A stretch of DNA of 64,000 nt, taken from the NCBI RefSeq assembly GCF_023614235.1, contig NZ_CP094264.1:806001-870000 (forward strand), given 5' to 3'. The stretch comes from Streptomyces sp. MRC013. Lineage in GTDB: Bacteria > Actinomycetota > Actinomycetes > Streptomycetales > Streptomycetaceae. Each line of letters begins with the position of its first letter. Position 1 is the first letter of the stretch. The notes under the pieces were generated by a model. That model had not been told where the DNA came from and did no database searches. It saw nothing but the letters and a program-made list of their open reading frames with translations. The translations under genes were made by a program, and so were the position numbers. Below are positions 1 to 8,596 of this stretch, one piece after another.

Positions 1-1
1 C

Positions 2-835
2 CAGAGCGCCATCAACGCCGCCGTCAACCGCGGCTCCACGATCGTCGTCGCGGCCGGCAACAGCAACGTGAACGCCTCCGGCTTCAACCCGGCCAACTGC
101 TCCAACGTCATCACCGTCGCCGCCTCGGACCGCGAGGGCAACCGCGCCTCGTACTCCAACTACGGCACCATCGTCGACATCACCGCCCCCGGCGGCGAGA
201 CCGCGGCGAGCTCCGCCAACGGCATCTGGTCCACGCTGAACAGCGGCACCCGCGGCCCGGTCGGCGAGAACTACAAGGCCTACCAGGGCACCAGCATGGC
301 CGCCCCGCACATCGCCGGCCTCGCCGCGCTGATGAAGCAGGCGAACCCGTCGATGACCCCGGCGCAGATCGAGTCCACGATCAAGAGCAAGGCCCGTCCG
401 CTGCCCGGTTACTGCTCCGGCGGCTGCGGCGCGGGCCTGGCCGACGCGGCGGCCACCCTCGGCGCGGGCGGCGGCACCCAGCCGCCGTCGGGCACGGTCT
501 TCACCAACTCGTCCAACGTGAACATCGTGGACAACGCCACCGTCACGTCCTCCATCGCAGTCAGCGGGATCAGCGGCTACGCCTCCTCCACCCTCAAGGT
601 CGACGTCGACATCAAGCACACCTACCGCGGTGACCTGAAGATCGAGCTCGTCGCCCCGAGCGGCGCCGCCGCCCTGCTGAAGGACGTCAGCTCCGGCGAC
701 AGCGCCGACAACGTCGTCACCACCTACACCGTGGACGCCTCCAGCGTCCTGGCGAGCGGCACCTGGAAGCTCCGCGTGACCGACGGCTACAGCGGTGACA
801 CCGGTTACATCGACTCCTGGAGCCTGACCTTCTGA
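2..835 (+). CDS. Subtilisin-like serine protease (S8) with C-terminal P-domain, 5' truncated
   Basis: This is the C-terminal part of a secreted S8 (subtilisin/kexin-type) peptidase whose start lies before the window; the frame is open from base 2. The oxyanion-hole Asn is in VVAAGNSN (about residues 14-21 of the visible part). The catalytic Ser lies in GTSMAAPHIAGLAAL, near bases 289-333. A Gly-rich linker follows, then about 115 residues matching a proprotein-convertase P-domain (IVDNATVTSSIAVSG through DTGYIDSWSLTF), a beta-sandwich usually found at the end of extracellular actinobacterial proteases. Asp and His of the triad, the signal peptide and any I9 propeptide would be upstream. A strong hairpin follows the stop. 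The family assignment is secure; the substrate is unknown. Confidence 0.93.
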   Translation, partial: QSAINAAVNRGSTIVVAAGNSNVNASGFNPANCSNVITVAASDREGNRASYSNYGTIVDITAPGGETAASSANGIWSTLNSGTRGPVGENYKAYQGTSMAAPHIAGLAALMKQANPSMTPAQIESTIKSKARPLPGYCSGGCGAGLADAAATLGAGGGTQPPSGTVFTNSSNVNIVDNATVTSSIAVSGISGYASSTLKVDVDIKHTYRGDLKIELVAPSGAAALLKDVSSGDSADNVVTTYTVDASSVLASGTWKLRVTDGYSGDTGYIDSWSLTF

Positions 836-860
836 CGGTCCCCGGCTCCGGTCCTCACCA

Positions 861-899
861 GGGGGCCTGCCGACGCCGCCCCGGCGCCGGCAGGCCCCC
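861..899 (+). terminator. Intrinsic terminator after the protease
   Basis: A perfect 12-bp stem (GGGGGCCTGCCG paired with CGGCAGGCCCCC) with a 15-nt loop begins 25 bases after the protease stop. It has no U-tract, which is usual for Streptomyces. Confidence 0.8.
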
Positions 900-1278
900 C
901 GCCGTCGGTACGGCCGGGCACCGCGCCCCGGCGCCCCGTGCCCGCGAGGTGCCGGCGCTGCGCGCCGACGAGGTGCGCACGGGGTGACGGCGGGACGCCG
1001 GCCCACCGGGCACCCCGGCGGGCCGGCCCACCGGGCGCGCCGGACAGCCGACCGGCGGGCGCGGCCGCCGGAGCCGCACCCCGCCCCGCCCGAACCCCCG
1101 CACCGCACCGCACCCCGCCCGCCGCCCGACCGGGGCCGTCCCGGGCCGCCGAGGCGCCGGGATCGCCGCCCGCGGGGAACCGGGTCCCGCGGCGCCTCGG
1201 CGTGGTCGACCAAACCCCACCCCAAGGTCTCGACCTGGCCGTCATGACGGGCCGGCGGGCGCCCGGTGTGATGGAGGG
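900..1278. other. Intergenic, GC-rich, no gene seen
   Basis: About 380 bases between the protease terminator and the next gene. Open frames here on both strands are low-complexity Pro/Arg/Ala/Gly readings of C/G-rich DNA without family features. A promoter for the following gene could lie near 1195-1270, where the composition is less extreme, but I cannot name -35/-10 boxes. Confidence 0.5.
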
Positions 1279-1293
1279 GTGCCGACTCCCCTG

Positions 1294-2523
1294 ATGCGAA
1301 CCCCGTGGAAGCGCCGGCTGCCCTGGTGCGGCGGCTGGCTCGCGGCGTCCGTGTGGGCCGGGGTGTTCCCGCTCACCGCGGCCCCCGAGCCGCACCGCGT
1401 CTGGGGGGCGTGCGCGTCCGCCGGGTACCTCTGCGCCGCGGTCGCCGCGCTGTGGCGGCGGGGGCGGGGCCCGTCCGTCGCGCTCGCCCTGGCCGGGGCG
1501 GTGGCCGTGCCGCTGCTGGTGCTGCTGGTGAGCGGCGGGGCGCAGAGCGAGGTGGACGTCGTCGAACGAGCCGGAGTACTGACGGTGCGTCAGGTCACCC
1601 CGTATCTAGCCGACCCCCGCGCGGTGACCGAGGTCACCCCGTACCTGCCGGGCATGGCGGTGTTCGGCCTGCCGCGCGCGGTGCTGGGCGACCCCGGCCC
1701 GCTGCCCCGGCTGCTGGGCGACGCCCGGCTCTGGTGCGCGGCGGCGTTCCTCGGCTGCCTGCGGGTGGCGTGGCGCCGGGCCGGGCGGGGTCCGGGCGAC
1801 CCCGGGACCGCGGGCCGGGACGCCGTCGGCGCGCTCCTCGCCTCGCCGGTCGTGGCGCTGCCGCTGTGCGTCAGCGGGGTGGACCTGCCGCTGACCGGGC
1901 TGCTGTTCCTGGCACTGGTGTACGCGGCCCGGCGGCGCCCGGTCGCCGCCGGGCTGGCGCTCGCCGCCGCCTGCTCCCTCAAGTGGACGGCGTGGCCCGC
2001 CGTCGCGGTCGCCGCGGCGCTCCTCGCCCACCGGGACGGCATACGGGCGGCCGCGCGCGGCGCGGCGGTGGCGGTCGCGGGAACCGCCCTGCTCGTCCTG
2101 CCGAGCGCGCTGCTGTCGCCCCGGGCCCTGGTGGAGCAGGTGTTCGCCTTCCCGACGGGACGCGGTCCGTGGCCGACGCCGGCGGCCAGCCCGCTGCCGG
2201 GCCGGCTGCTCGCCGACCTGGGGCCGGCCGGCTGGTGCGCGGCGGTCGCGCTGCTGCTGGCCGGCGGGCTGGCCGTCGCCGTGTCCCTCGTCGTCCGGCC
2301 GCCGCGCGACCTGGTGTCCGCCGCCGACCGGCTCGCCGCCGGCCTGTGCACGGCGTTCCTCCTCGCTCCCGCCGGACGGTTCGGGTACCTCGCCCTGCCG
2401 GTCCTCCTGGCCGTGGCGGCCCGTCTGCCGCACGGCGTCCGCCGGGCGGGGTCCGCCCGGGGTGCCGCCGTGCGGGCCCCGCGGCCCCGGCGTCCGGTCC
2501 CGGCCGCCCGGGGTCCGCGGTGA
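1294..2523 (+). CDS. Polytopic membrane protein, GT-C/GT87-like
   Basis: A protein of about 409 residues with roughly eight to nine hydrophobic segments separated by short Arg-rich loops, for example around LALAGAVAVPLLVLLVSGG and LALPVLLAVAARLP. The soluble loop holding TPYLPGMAVFGLPRA resembles the first extracytoplasmic loop of polyprenol-phosphate-dependent (GT-C fold, DUF2029/GT87-like) transferases. It sits directly upstream of a PimB-like glycosyltransferase, and that pairing favours a role in lipid-linked mannoside or envelope glycan synthesis. ATG 1294 is preceded by GGAGGGG at 1273-1279, a long spacing; GTG 1279 would add five residues. Function is inferred from topology and neighbourhood only. 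Confidence 0.7.
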   Translation: MRTPWKRRLPWCGGWLAASVWAGVFPLTAAPEPHRVWGACASAGYLCAAVAALWRRGRGPSVALALAGAVAVPLLVLLVSGGAQSEVDVVERAGVLTVRQVTPYLADPRAVTEVTPYLPGMAVFGLPRAVLGDPGPLPRLLGDARLWCAAAFLGCLRVAWRRAGRGPGDPGTAGRDAVGALLASPVVALPLCVSGVDLPLTGLLFLALVYAARRRPVAAGLALAAACSLKWTAWPAVAVAAALLAHRDGIRAAARGAAVAVAGTALLVLPSALLSPRALVEQVFAFPTGRGPWPTPAASPLPGRLLADLGPAGWCAAVALLLAGGLAVAVSLVVRPPRDLVSAADRLAAGLCTAFLLAPAGRFGYLALPVLLAVAARLPHGVRRAGSARGAAVRAPRPRRPVPAARGPR

Positions 2524-2606
2524 GCGCCCCGCGGCGCGCGCCGCCGGCGGCCGCCGCGCCCCCGCCCACCGCCCACCGCCCGGCCCTCACGAAGGCAGCG
2601 ACCCCG

Positions 2607-3776
2607 ATGAGCACCACCCTGATCGTCACCAACGACTTCCCGCCCCGCCAGGGCGGCATCGAGACGTTCGTCCACGCCATGGCGGTGCGCGTCCCCGGCG
2701 ACGACGTGGTCGTCTACACGTCCGGCGAGCCGGGCGCCGCCGCACACGACGCCGCCCTGCCCTTCCCGGTGGTCAGGGACCCCGCCCGCACGCTGCTGCC
2801 CACCCCGCGCGTCACCCGCCGCGCCCTGGCGATCGCCCGGCGGCACGGCTGCGACCGGGTCTGGTTCGGGGCCGCCGCGCCGCTGGCGGCGATGGCGCCC
2901 GCGCTGCGGGACGGCGGGATACGGCGCATGGTCGCCACCACGCACGGCCACGAGATCTGGTGGGCCCGCACCCCGGGCGCCCGGCGGGTGCTGCGGCGCA
3001 TCGGCGACCACGTGGACGCCGTCACGTACCTGGGCGAGTACACCCGGCGCCGCATCGCACCCGCGCTGGGGCCCCGGGCCGAGCTGGTGCGGCTGGTGCC
3101 GGGGGTGGACCCGGCGGCGTTCCGGCCCGCGCCCGACCGGGGGCGACGGGTCCGCGAACGGCACGGCCTGGTGGGCCGGAAGGTCGTCCTGTGCGTGTCG
3201 CGGCTGGTGGCGCGCAAGGGCCAGGACACGCTGATACGGGCGATGCCGGGCATCCGGCGGGCCGTGCCGGACGCGGTGCTGGTGATCGTGGGCGGCGGCC
3301 CGGACGAGGCGCGGCTGCGGTCCCTCGCACACCGGTACGCCCACGGGCACGTGGTGTTCGCCGGCGGCCTGGACCACGCCTCGACGGCCCCCTACTACGC
3401 GGCGGCCGACGTGTTCGCCATGCCGTGCCGGACCCGGAGGGCGGGGCTGGAGGCGGAGGGGCTGGGCATCGTCTTCCTGGAGGCCGCCGCCGGCGGGCTG
3501 CCCGTGGTCGCCGGCGACTCGGGCGGCGCTCCGGACGCGGTCGTCGACGGGGTGACGGGCACGGTGGTGGACGGCAGGGACGTACGGGCCGTGGCCCGCG
3601 CCGTGGCGGGGGTCCTGCGCGACCCCGAGCGGGCCGCGGCGATGGGCGCGGCCGGGCGGGCGTGGGTGGCGGACCGGTGGTCCTGGGACGCGTCGGCGGC
3701 GCTGCTGACGCGGCTGCTCACCCCGGGCGCGGGCCGCGGGACCGCCGCGCCGGGGCCGGCCGGCCGGGAGGGCTGA
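2607..3776 (+). CDS. GT4 glycosyltransferase, PimB-like mannosyltransferase
   Basis: A 389-residue retaining glycosyltransferase of family GT4 (GT-B fold), cytoplasmic and probably membrane-associated. The N-terminus VTNDFPPRQGGIETFV is the classic PimB-type start that binds the lipid acceptor. VVLCVSRLVARKGQDTLIRAM opens the C-terminal Rossmann domain. GLEAEGLGIVFLEAAAGGLPVVAGDSGGAPD (about residues 275-305) holds the E-x7-E nucleotide-sugar motif and the GDSGGAPD signature of phosphatidylinositol mannosyltransferases. GDP-mannose is the family's usual donor. The ATG at 2607 was chosen because the family begins exactly there; the frame is open further upstream, but that stretch is antisense-like composition. 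It lies 83 bases after the membrane gene and probably shares its transcript. Confidence 0.9.
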   Translation: MSTTLIVTNDFPPRQGGIETFVHAMAVRVPGDDVVVYTSGEPGAAAHDAALPFPVVRDPARTLLPTPRVTRRALAIARRHGCDRVWFGAAAPLAAMAPALRDGGIRRMVATTHGHEIWWARTPGARRVLRRIGDHVDAVTYLGEYTRRRIAPALGPRAELVRLVPGVDPAAFRPAPDRGRRVRERHGLVGRKVVLCVSRLVARKGQDTLIRAMPGIRRAVPDAVLVIVGGGPDEARLRSLAHRYAHGHVVFAGGLDHASTAPYYAAADVFAMPCRTRRAGLEAEGLGIVFLEAAAGGLPVVAGDSGGAPDAVVDGVTGTVVDGRDVRAVARAVAGVLRDPERAAAMGAAGRAWVADRWSWDASAALLTRLLTPGAGRGTAAPGPAGREG

Positions 3777-3795
3777 GGGGACGCCGGCCCTCCCG
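3765..3795. terminator. Bidirectional terminator between convergent genes
   Basis: A perfect 9-bp stem CGGGAGGGC/GCCCTCCCG with a 13-nt loop. The left arm covers the end of the glycosyltransferase gene, and the hairpin lies 25 bases before the end of the convergent response-regulator gene. Confidence 0.6.
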
Positions 3796-3819
3796 CGGGG
3801 AGGCGGCGGCGCGGCCCGG

Positions 3820-4485
3820 TCAGAGCGGCGGGGCGTCGCGGCGGAGGTGGGCGAGGACGGCCAGGACGCGGCGGTTGCCCTCGACCGGGTCCAGGTCCAG
3901 CTTGGTGAAGATGTTGCCGGAGTGCTTGACCACCGACGCCTCGGTGATGGTGAGCCGCTGCGCGATGGCCTGGTTGTTGAACCCCTCCGCCATCAGGGCC
4001 AGCACCTCCCGCTCCCGGGGTGTGAGGCGCCGCAGCGGTTCCTCCGCCGTCCGCTGCCGCAGCAGCACCCGGACCGCCTCCGGGTCGATCACGGTCTGCC
4101 CGCCGGCGACCCGGTCCAGCGCGTCGAGGAAGTCCGCGACCTCCCCGACCCGGTCCTTCAGCAGGTACCCGAGGCCTCCCGCGGACGGGGAGCCGCCGAG
4201 CAGCTGCGTCGCGTACGCCGTGGCGACGTACTGCGACAGCACCAGCACCGGCAGGCCCGGATGCCGGCCGCGCAGTTCCAGTGCCGCCCTCAGGCCCTCG
4301 TCGCGCAGGCCCGGCGGCATCCGCACGTCGGTGATGACCACGTCCGGCCGGTCGGCGTCCACGGCGCGGGCCAGTTCCCCGGCGTCCCCGACGGCGGCGG
4401 TCACCTCGTGCCCGACGCGGGACAGCAGTTCCACCAGGCCGGCGCGGAGCAGGACCGCGTCCTCGGCGAGCACTACGCGGAGCAC
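3820..4485 (-). CDS. NarL/LuxR-family response regulator
   Basis: A 221-residue two-component response regulator. The receiver domain (about 1-120) has the acidic pocket ED at residues 8-9, the phosphoacceptor Asp at about residue 53 in [10 protein letters not shown], and the K of LKDRVGEV. The C-terminal LuxR helix-turn-helix is [15 protein letters not shown] followed by [19 protein letters not shown] (about 155-195). The GTG start at 4485 overlaps the end of the histidine kinase gene by 13 bases and has GGAGGT at 4489-4494, only 3 bases away; a GTG four codons downstream is possible. The overlap implies translational coupling with its cognate kinase. The regulated genes are unknown. Confidence 0.93.
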   Translation of the reverse strand: MLRVVLAEDAVLLRAGLVELLSRVGHEVTAAVGDAGELARAVDADRPDVVITDVRMPPGLRDEGLRAALELRGRHPGLPVLVLSQYVATAYATQLLGGSPSAGGLGYLLKDRVGEVADFLDALDRVAGGQTVIDPEAVRVLLRQRTAEEPLRRLTPREREVLALMAEGFNNQAIAQRLTITEASVVKHSGNIFTKLDLDPVEGNRRVLAVLAHLRRDAPPL

Positions 4486-5750
4486 GGCACCTCCAACCGC
4501 AGTCGCGTGGGCCCGCCGGCGGGGCTGGTCACGACGAGTCTCCCCTTCAGGACGGCCACCCGGTCCGCCAGGCCCCGCAGGCCGGCGCCGGCGGCCGGAT
4601 CGGCGCCGCCGCGGCCGTCGTCGGTGACGGTCAGGACCAGCCTGCCGCCGCGAAGCCGGCCGACGACGGCGATCTCCCCGGCGCCGCTGTGCTTGGAGGC
4701 GTTGGTCAGCGCCTCGGTGACGGTGAAGTACGCCGTCGTCTCGACCGCCGGGGGCAGCCGGTGCGGCAGGTCGATGTCGACGGTCACCGGGATCGGGTTG
4801 CGCAGGGCCAGTTCGGCGACGGCGGCGGGCAACCCGTGGTCGGTGAGGACCCGGGGGTGGATGCCGCGCACCAGGGAGCGCAGCTGCTCCAGGGCCCGAC
4901 GGGCCTCGCCGCGGGCACGGGCGACGAGCGGGGCGGCGGGCGAGTCCCGCTCGCGCAGCTCCAGCTCGGCCAGGCCCAGTGTCATGGCGAGCGCCACCAT
5001 CTGCTGCTGCGCGCCGTCGTGCAGGTCGCGTTCGATGCGGTGCCGCTCGGCCTCGAAGGCGTCGACGAGCCGGGCGCGGGAGCGGGTCAGCTCGATGACC
5101 CGGCGGTCCAGGTCCCCGTCCCTGGCCGACAGCAGTGCCCGGGCGACCCACACCTGGGCGCCCGCCAACAGCCCGCCCGCGTAGGCCGAGACCAGCAGCC
5201 CGAGCAACCCCACGGCGCTGCCCCCGAGGGCCTCCAGCGGACCGGAGACCGCCCGGCCGGGCACCAGCATCACCGTGTCGGGGGCGACCGCCCACACGAT
5301 GACGGGCGCGGCCGTCAGGATCACCGCCAGGCCGAGCAGGGCGGTGAAGCCGATCCCCGCGGCGGTGAAGACCACACCCAGGAGGAGCGTGTACGCCGAC
5401 TCCCGCCAGGTGGCCCGTTCGCGCAGCCGGGTGCGCAGCCACGGCAGGGCGCCCGTACCCGGCAGGGAGGCGTGCGGGTCGGGGAGGGGCTCCGGTTCGA
5501 CGAGCCGCAGCCGGCGCCGCTCCAGGGCGGCGACGGGGATGCCGAGGAGGGCGGCCGCCGTCAGGACGAGCAGGCCGACGCCCAGGACGGACAGGACGAC
5601 GCCGGCGAGGAGGAGGACCGCGAGGAGGAGCAGCGCCGCACAGCCCACGACGGTGCCGCTCAGCAGGAACGCCCAGCACCGCGGCGGCCAGGGGGAGAGT
5701 GCGAAGCGCAGGGGACGCCGCCGCATGGCGTCCCAGACGGCGACGGTCAT
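4473..5750 (-). CDS. Membrane sensor histidine kinase (HisKA_3/NarX type)
   Basis: A 425-residue sensor kinase. About five hydrophobic segments fall between residues 20 and 215. The HisKA_3 dimerisation helix carries the phosphorylated His at about 243 in [12 protein letters not shown]. The HATPase_c domain has N-box TNASKHSGA (about 352), DDGRGG and GLRGLADRV. This is the short-sensor architecture of Streptomyces NarL-partner kinases whose signal is sensed in or near the membrane. The ATG at 5750 has GGAGGAG just upstream; an earlier in-frame start exists but lacks a ribosome site. It forms an operon with the overlapping response regulator. Confidence 0.92.
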   Translation of the reverse strand: MTVAVWDAMRRRPLRFALSPWPPRCWAFLLSGTVVGCAALLLLAVLLLAGVVLSVLGVGLLVLTAAALLGIPVAALERRRLRLVEPEPLPDPHASLPGTGALPWLRTRLRERATWRESAYTLLLGVVFTAAGIGFTALLGLAVILTAAPVIVWAVAPDTVMLVPGRAVSGPLEALGGSAVGLLGLLVSAYAGGLLAGAQVWVARALLSARDGDLDRRVIELTRSRARLVDAFEAERHRIERDLHDGAQQQMVALAMTLGLAELELRERDSPAAPLVARARGEARRALEQLRSLVRGIHPRVLTDHGLPAAVAELALRNPIPVTVDIDLPHRLPPAVETTAYFTVTEALTNASKHSGAGEIAVVGRLRGGRLVLTVTDDGRGGADPAAGAGLRGLADRVAVLKGRLVVTSPAGGPTRLRLEVPCSA

Positions 5751-6046
5751 GGTGCTCCTCCCTCCCGGGGCCGTGGCGCGTGCGGGTCCACCGGGTACCT
5801 TAACCACCCGTCAGATCCGCCCGGGGCGGGGGGGAGTCGGCCGCCCGCCCCTCCGCGGAACCCCGGCCGCACCCCCGCCGGCGCGGGCGTGCCGGAGGAC
5901 GGCCGGGTGAAGCGGGCACGGGGAACCGGGCCGTGCCGGGAGCGGCGTGGCTCGCGGCACGGCCCAGCGGTGCGCGGCGAGTCTTCGGATCGGCCGCCGC
6001 CAGGCGGCCTGTGCGTCGCACGGCGGGCGGCGCGCTCGCCCGCCGC

Positions 6047-6109
6047 GCGTGGCGCGTGGCGCGTGGCGCGTGGCGCGTGGCGCGTGGCGCGTGGCGCGTG
6101 GCGCGTGGC
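6047..6109. repeat. Heptanucleotide tandem repeat (GCGTGGC)x9
   Basis: Nine perfect head-to-tail copies of GCGTGGC (63 bases) in the spacer between divergent promoters. The 7-bp unit is not a multiple of three and no gene covers it, so this is a simple-sequence array and not coding DNA. Confidence 0.97.
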
Positions 6110-6279
6110 GCCGACGGCGAGGTGTCCCCCTCCGGAGGGTTCCCGGGACGAGGTGGTCGGCGCTCATCGCGGGTACGGCACCACCGGCCGCCGCAATCGG
6201 TCTTCCCGGTGCCGCGGGCGTGTCACCGGAGGACCGGGTCGGTGCCCGTGCGGGAGCGGGAGGGGACCCCAGTTCGGTA

Positions 6280-6296
6280 ATGGGATCCATTTTCAT
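6280..6296 (+). promoter_or_regulatory. Candidate Zur box upstream of rpmF
   Basis: ATGGGATCCATTTTCAT matches the actinobacterial Zur palindrome (core TGAAAATGATTTTCA, recalled) perfectly in the right half and poorly in the left, 10 of 15 core bases. It lies 37 bases before rpmF, in a locally AT-rich stretch suited to a promoter. Cysteine-free ribosomal paralogues and COG0523 genes are standard Zur targets, which supports the reading. Confidence 0.65.
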
Positions 6297-6332
6297 GTAG
6301 CGTGGTCCCGTACCCGACCTGGAGAGTTCGTC

Positions 6333-6503
6333 ATGGCCGTCCCCAAGCGCAAGCTGTCCCGCAGCAACACCCGCCACCGCCGCGCCCAGTGGAAGGCGAC
6401 CGCCCCCCGGCTGGTGCCGGTCACGGTCGGCGGCGTCGTCCACCTGGTGCCGCAGCGCCTGGCCAGGGCGTACGAGCGCGGCCTGCTGCGCCCCGAGGGC
6501 TGA
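6333..6503 (+). CDS. rpmF: Zinc-independent 50S ribosomal protein bL32 (C-minus paralogue)
   Basis: A 56-residue bL32 with the canonical N-terminus [21 protein letters not shown]. Zinc-binding bL32 carries two Cys pairs in its second half. Here that part reads [32 protein letters not shown] with no cysteine, so this is the C-minus form that replaces the zinc-containing protein in ribosomes when zinc is scarce and so frees zinc. The start ATG follows GGAGAG at the usual spacing. A Zur-like box lies upstream and a COG0523 GTPase starts 5 bases after the stop, so the two are probably co-transcribed under zinc limitation. Confidence 0.95.
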   Translation: MAVPKRKLSRSNTRHRRAQWKATAPRLVPVTVGGVVHLVPQRLARAYERGLLRPEG

Positions 6504-6508
6504 CCGGC

Positions 6509-7678
6509 GTGGCCGGGCGACTGCCCGTCACCGTCCTGTCCGGCTTCCTCGGTGCCGGCAAGACCACCCTGCTCAACCACGTGCTGGACAACCGCGAGGG
6601 CCTGCGGGTCGCGGTCATCGTCAACGACATGAGCGAGGTCAACATCGACGCCGCGCTCGTGCGCGGCGGCGAGGCCGCCCTCTCGCGGACCGAGGAGCGC
6701 CTGGTCGAGATGACCAACGGGTGCATCTGCTGCACCCTGCGCGACGACCTCCTGGAGGAGGTGGCCCGGCTGGCCCGCGAGGGCCGCTTCGACCACCTGC
6801 TCATCGAGTCCAGCGGCATCTCCGAACCCATGCCGGTGGCCGCCACCTTCGCCTTCCCCGGCGACGACGGCGCCGCCCTCGGCGACCTCGCCCGGCTGGA
6901 CACCATGGTCACGGTCGTCGACGCCGCCGGCTTCCTGCCGGAGCTGGAGGGCGGGGACGGACTCGCCGAGCGCGGACTCGACCAGTACGAGGGCGACGAG
7001 CGCACCGTCAGCGACCTGCTGATGGACCAGGTCGAGTTCGCCGACGTCATCGTGCTCAACAAACTCGACCTCGTCGACCCGCCGAGCGCCGACCGCCTGC
7101 GAGCCGCCCTGGCCCGGCTCAACCCCGCGGCCCGGATCGTGACCGCCGTCCACGGGCGGGTGCACCCCTGCGAGGTGCTCGGCACGGGCCTGTTCGACCT
7201 GGAGCGCGCCCAGCAGGCACCGGGCTGGGTCATGGAACTCAACGGCGACCACGTACCGAAGACCGAGGAGTACGGCATCTCCTCGACCGTCTTCCGCTCC
7301 GACCGGCCGTTCCACCCGGGCCGGCTGTGGTCGTTCGTCACCGAGGGGCTCGACAGCGGCGCCTTCGGCCGGGTCCTGCGGTCCAAGGGCTTCTTCCTGC
7401 TGGCCGGCCGCCCGGACGTCACGGGCCTGTGGTCGCAGGCCGGTTCCGTCGCCCGCTTCGAGCCCTCCGGCGCCCGGGACCCCCACGACGCGCAGGGCCA
7501 GGAACTGGTCTTCATCGGCATCGGCCTGCGGGCCCCGGCGCTCCGGGCGGCGCTCGCCGACTGCCTCGCCGTGGAGGGCGAGGCCCTTCCGGCCACCGAC
7601 CCCTTCCCCGCGTGGGACGTCTTCGGCGCCGACGACGCCTGCGAGCACGAGCACCCCGAGCCCGTGCCGCGGGGATGA
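6509..7678 (+). CDS. CobW/COG0523 family zinc-related GTPase metallochaperone
   Basis: A 389-residue G3E-family GTPase. Walker A is GFLGAGKTT (residues 12-20). The family CxCC metal site is GCICCTL (Cys72, Cys74, Cys75). An ESSGISEP segment lies around residues 100-107 and the base-recognition motif is NKLDLVD. The CobW C-terminal domain follows. A short His/Glu tail ([10 protein letters not shown]) may also bind metal. COG0523 proteins deliver zinc or allocate it to client enzymes during deficiency. GTG 6509 is 5 bases after rpmF and was chosen because the family starts right before the P-loop strand. The clear CxCC and the rpmF neighbour favour a zinc role over cobalamin synthesis or nitrile hydratase activation. 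Confidence 0.92.
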   Translation: MAGRLPVTVLSGFLGAGKTTLLNHVLDNREGLRVAVIVNDMSEVNIDAALVRGGEAALSRTEERLVEMTNGCICCTLRDDLLEEVARLAREGRFDHLLIESSGISEPMPVAATFAFPGDDGAALGDLARLDTMVTVVDAAGFLPELEGGDGLAERGLDQYEGDERTVSDLLMDQVEFADVIVLNKLDLVDPPSADRLRAALARLNPAARIVTAVHGRVHPCEVLGTGLFDLERAQQAPGWVMELNGDHVPKTEEYGISSTVFRSDRPFHPGRLWSFVTEGLDSGAFGRVLRSKGFFLLAGRPDVTGLWSQAGSVARFEPSGARDPHDAQGQELVFIGIGLRAPALRAALADCLAVEGEALPATDPFPAWDVFGADDACEHEHPEPVPRG

Positions 7679-8156
7679 GTGCTCCGGGTCGGGCGGTGGT
7701 CGCAGCCACGGCACCGTCCGACCCGGTACGTCCGCCCGGTGCCGCCGGGCCGGAACCGGCGCGGCACGTGCCGCCCGCCGCCGGCGCCCACCGGGCCCGG
7801 TCGTCCGCCGTCCGCGGCGCCGGACCCGGCGGGCCGTCGCGGCGGCCCGCGGGCTCCGCTCCGCTCCTCCGGCCGCACGGAGGCCGCGGGCCGCCCCGCA
7901 CCCCTCCGCTCCTCACGCCCCGGCCACCGCGGCCGGGGCGTCCGCGTACGGCCCCGGGCGGACCGCCGCGGCCCGGGGCGCGCTCCCCCGCCGCCGGGTC
8001 CGGCACGTACCGGACCGGGGGCCGGGCCTCCGGCCGCGGAGGGTGCGTCCGCGGGGCCGCGCCGTCGCCACCGTCCGGGGTGCCGCCGCCGGGTCGGCGC
8101 TCCGTGCCGTGGAGGGGCCGCCGGGGGCTGCCGCCGTCGAGGCGGCGGAGGGGTCG
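7679..8156. other. Intergenic, very GC-rich
   Basis: About 480 bases after the COG0523 gene with a hairpin (7916-7940). The minus-strand frame of the His-rich protein stays open right through here by lack of stop codons, but its composition turns into anonymous Pro/Arg/Gly. Confidence 0.5.
7916..7940. terminator. Hairpin, possible terminator
   Basis: A perfect 10-bp stem CGCCCCGGCC/GGCCGGGGCG with a 5-nt loop, about 240 bases beyond the COG0523 stop. It could end transcripts from either side. Confidence 0.5.
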
Positions 8157-8309
8157 GTGGTCGTCCCAGTGCCCGTCGTGCGCCGCGTGCCGGTGGCCGT
8201 CGTGGGCGTGGTCGACGTGGTCCCCGTGGGGAACCGCCACGTGGCCGCAGCCCTCGCCGTGGGCGTGGTCGTGCCCGGGGTGCGGCCGGTGCTCCGCTGC
8301 CGTCGTCAT
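8157..8309 (-). CDS. Small His-rich putative metal-binding protein (C-terminus unresolved)
   Basis: From ATG 8309 the first 51 residues are strikingly His-rich: PGHDHAHGEGCGHVAVPHGD then HVDHAHDGHRHAAHDGHWDDH, about a third His plus one Cys. I recall similar short proteins in Streptomyces that end just after this segment, but here no stop follows and the frame stays open to 7512 with low-complexity content. The end given is therefore the end of the recognisable part. An upstream in-frame ATG (8318) and GGAG nearby make the start reasonable. Its place between the COG0523 gene and a metallophore-type importer suggests metal buffering or delivery. Either the stop was lost or there is an indel. 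Confidence 0.6.
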
Positions 8310-8544
8310 GCCGATCATCTCCGCGGGTGCGCGCCGCCGCGCGCCCTGCCGGGCGGGGCGGCCCCGGAATCGCTTCTCCACCCCTTCGAAAGGGCTGTCA
8401 CAGACGGCGGGCACCGGCGAAGGCCGGAGCCTTCCGCGCGGTGGGGCGGTGGCGGCCCCGCGTCCTCCGCGGGGACGGGTCCCCTTCCGGACCGCCCGCG
8501 GCGGTTCCCGGTCCCGGGGAGCGGTGCCCGCGGGAGCGCCGGCC

Positions 8545-8590
8545 CGACGCCGCGGGGCCGTGTCCGGTCGGACACGGCCCCGCGGCGTCG
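8545..8590. terminator. Strong terminator after the ABC importer operon
   Basis: A perfect 21-bp stem (8545-8565 with 8570-8590, core CGCGGGGCCGTGTCC) with a GGTC loop, directly downstream of the binding-protein stop at 8597. Confidence 0.9.
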
Positions 8591-8596
8591 GTTCGG

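Larger units (their letters stand above)
5751..6332. other. Divergent intergenic region with tandem repeat and Zur-like box
   Basis: 582 bases between the divergent kinase and rpmF genes. They hold a nine-copy heptamer array (6047-6109) and a Zur-like operator (6280-6296), each listed separately. I see no credible gene; open frames here read through the repeat as Trp-Arg-Val-Ala-Arg-Gly-Ala periodicity. Confidence 0.6.

Noticed and set aside
938..1294. Small frames between the protease and the membrane gene
   Set aside because: Low-complexity Pro/Arg peptides in extremely GC-rich DNA, overlapping in several frames on both strands.
6047..6109. CRISPR-like array
   Set aside because: Copies are contiguous 7-mers without spacers and no cas gene is present.
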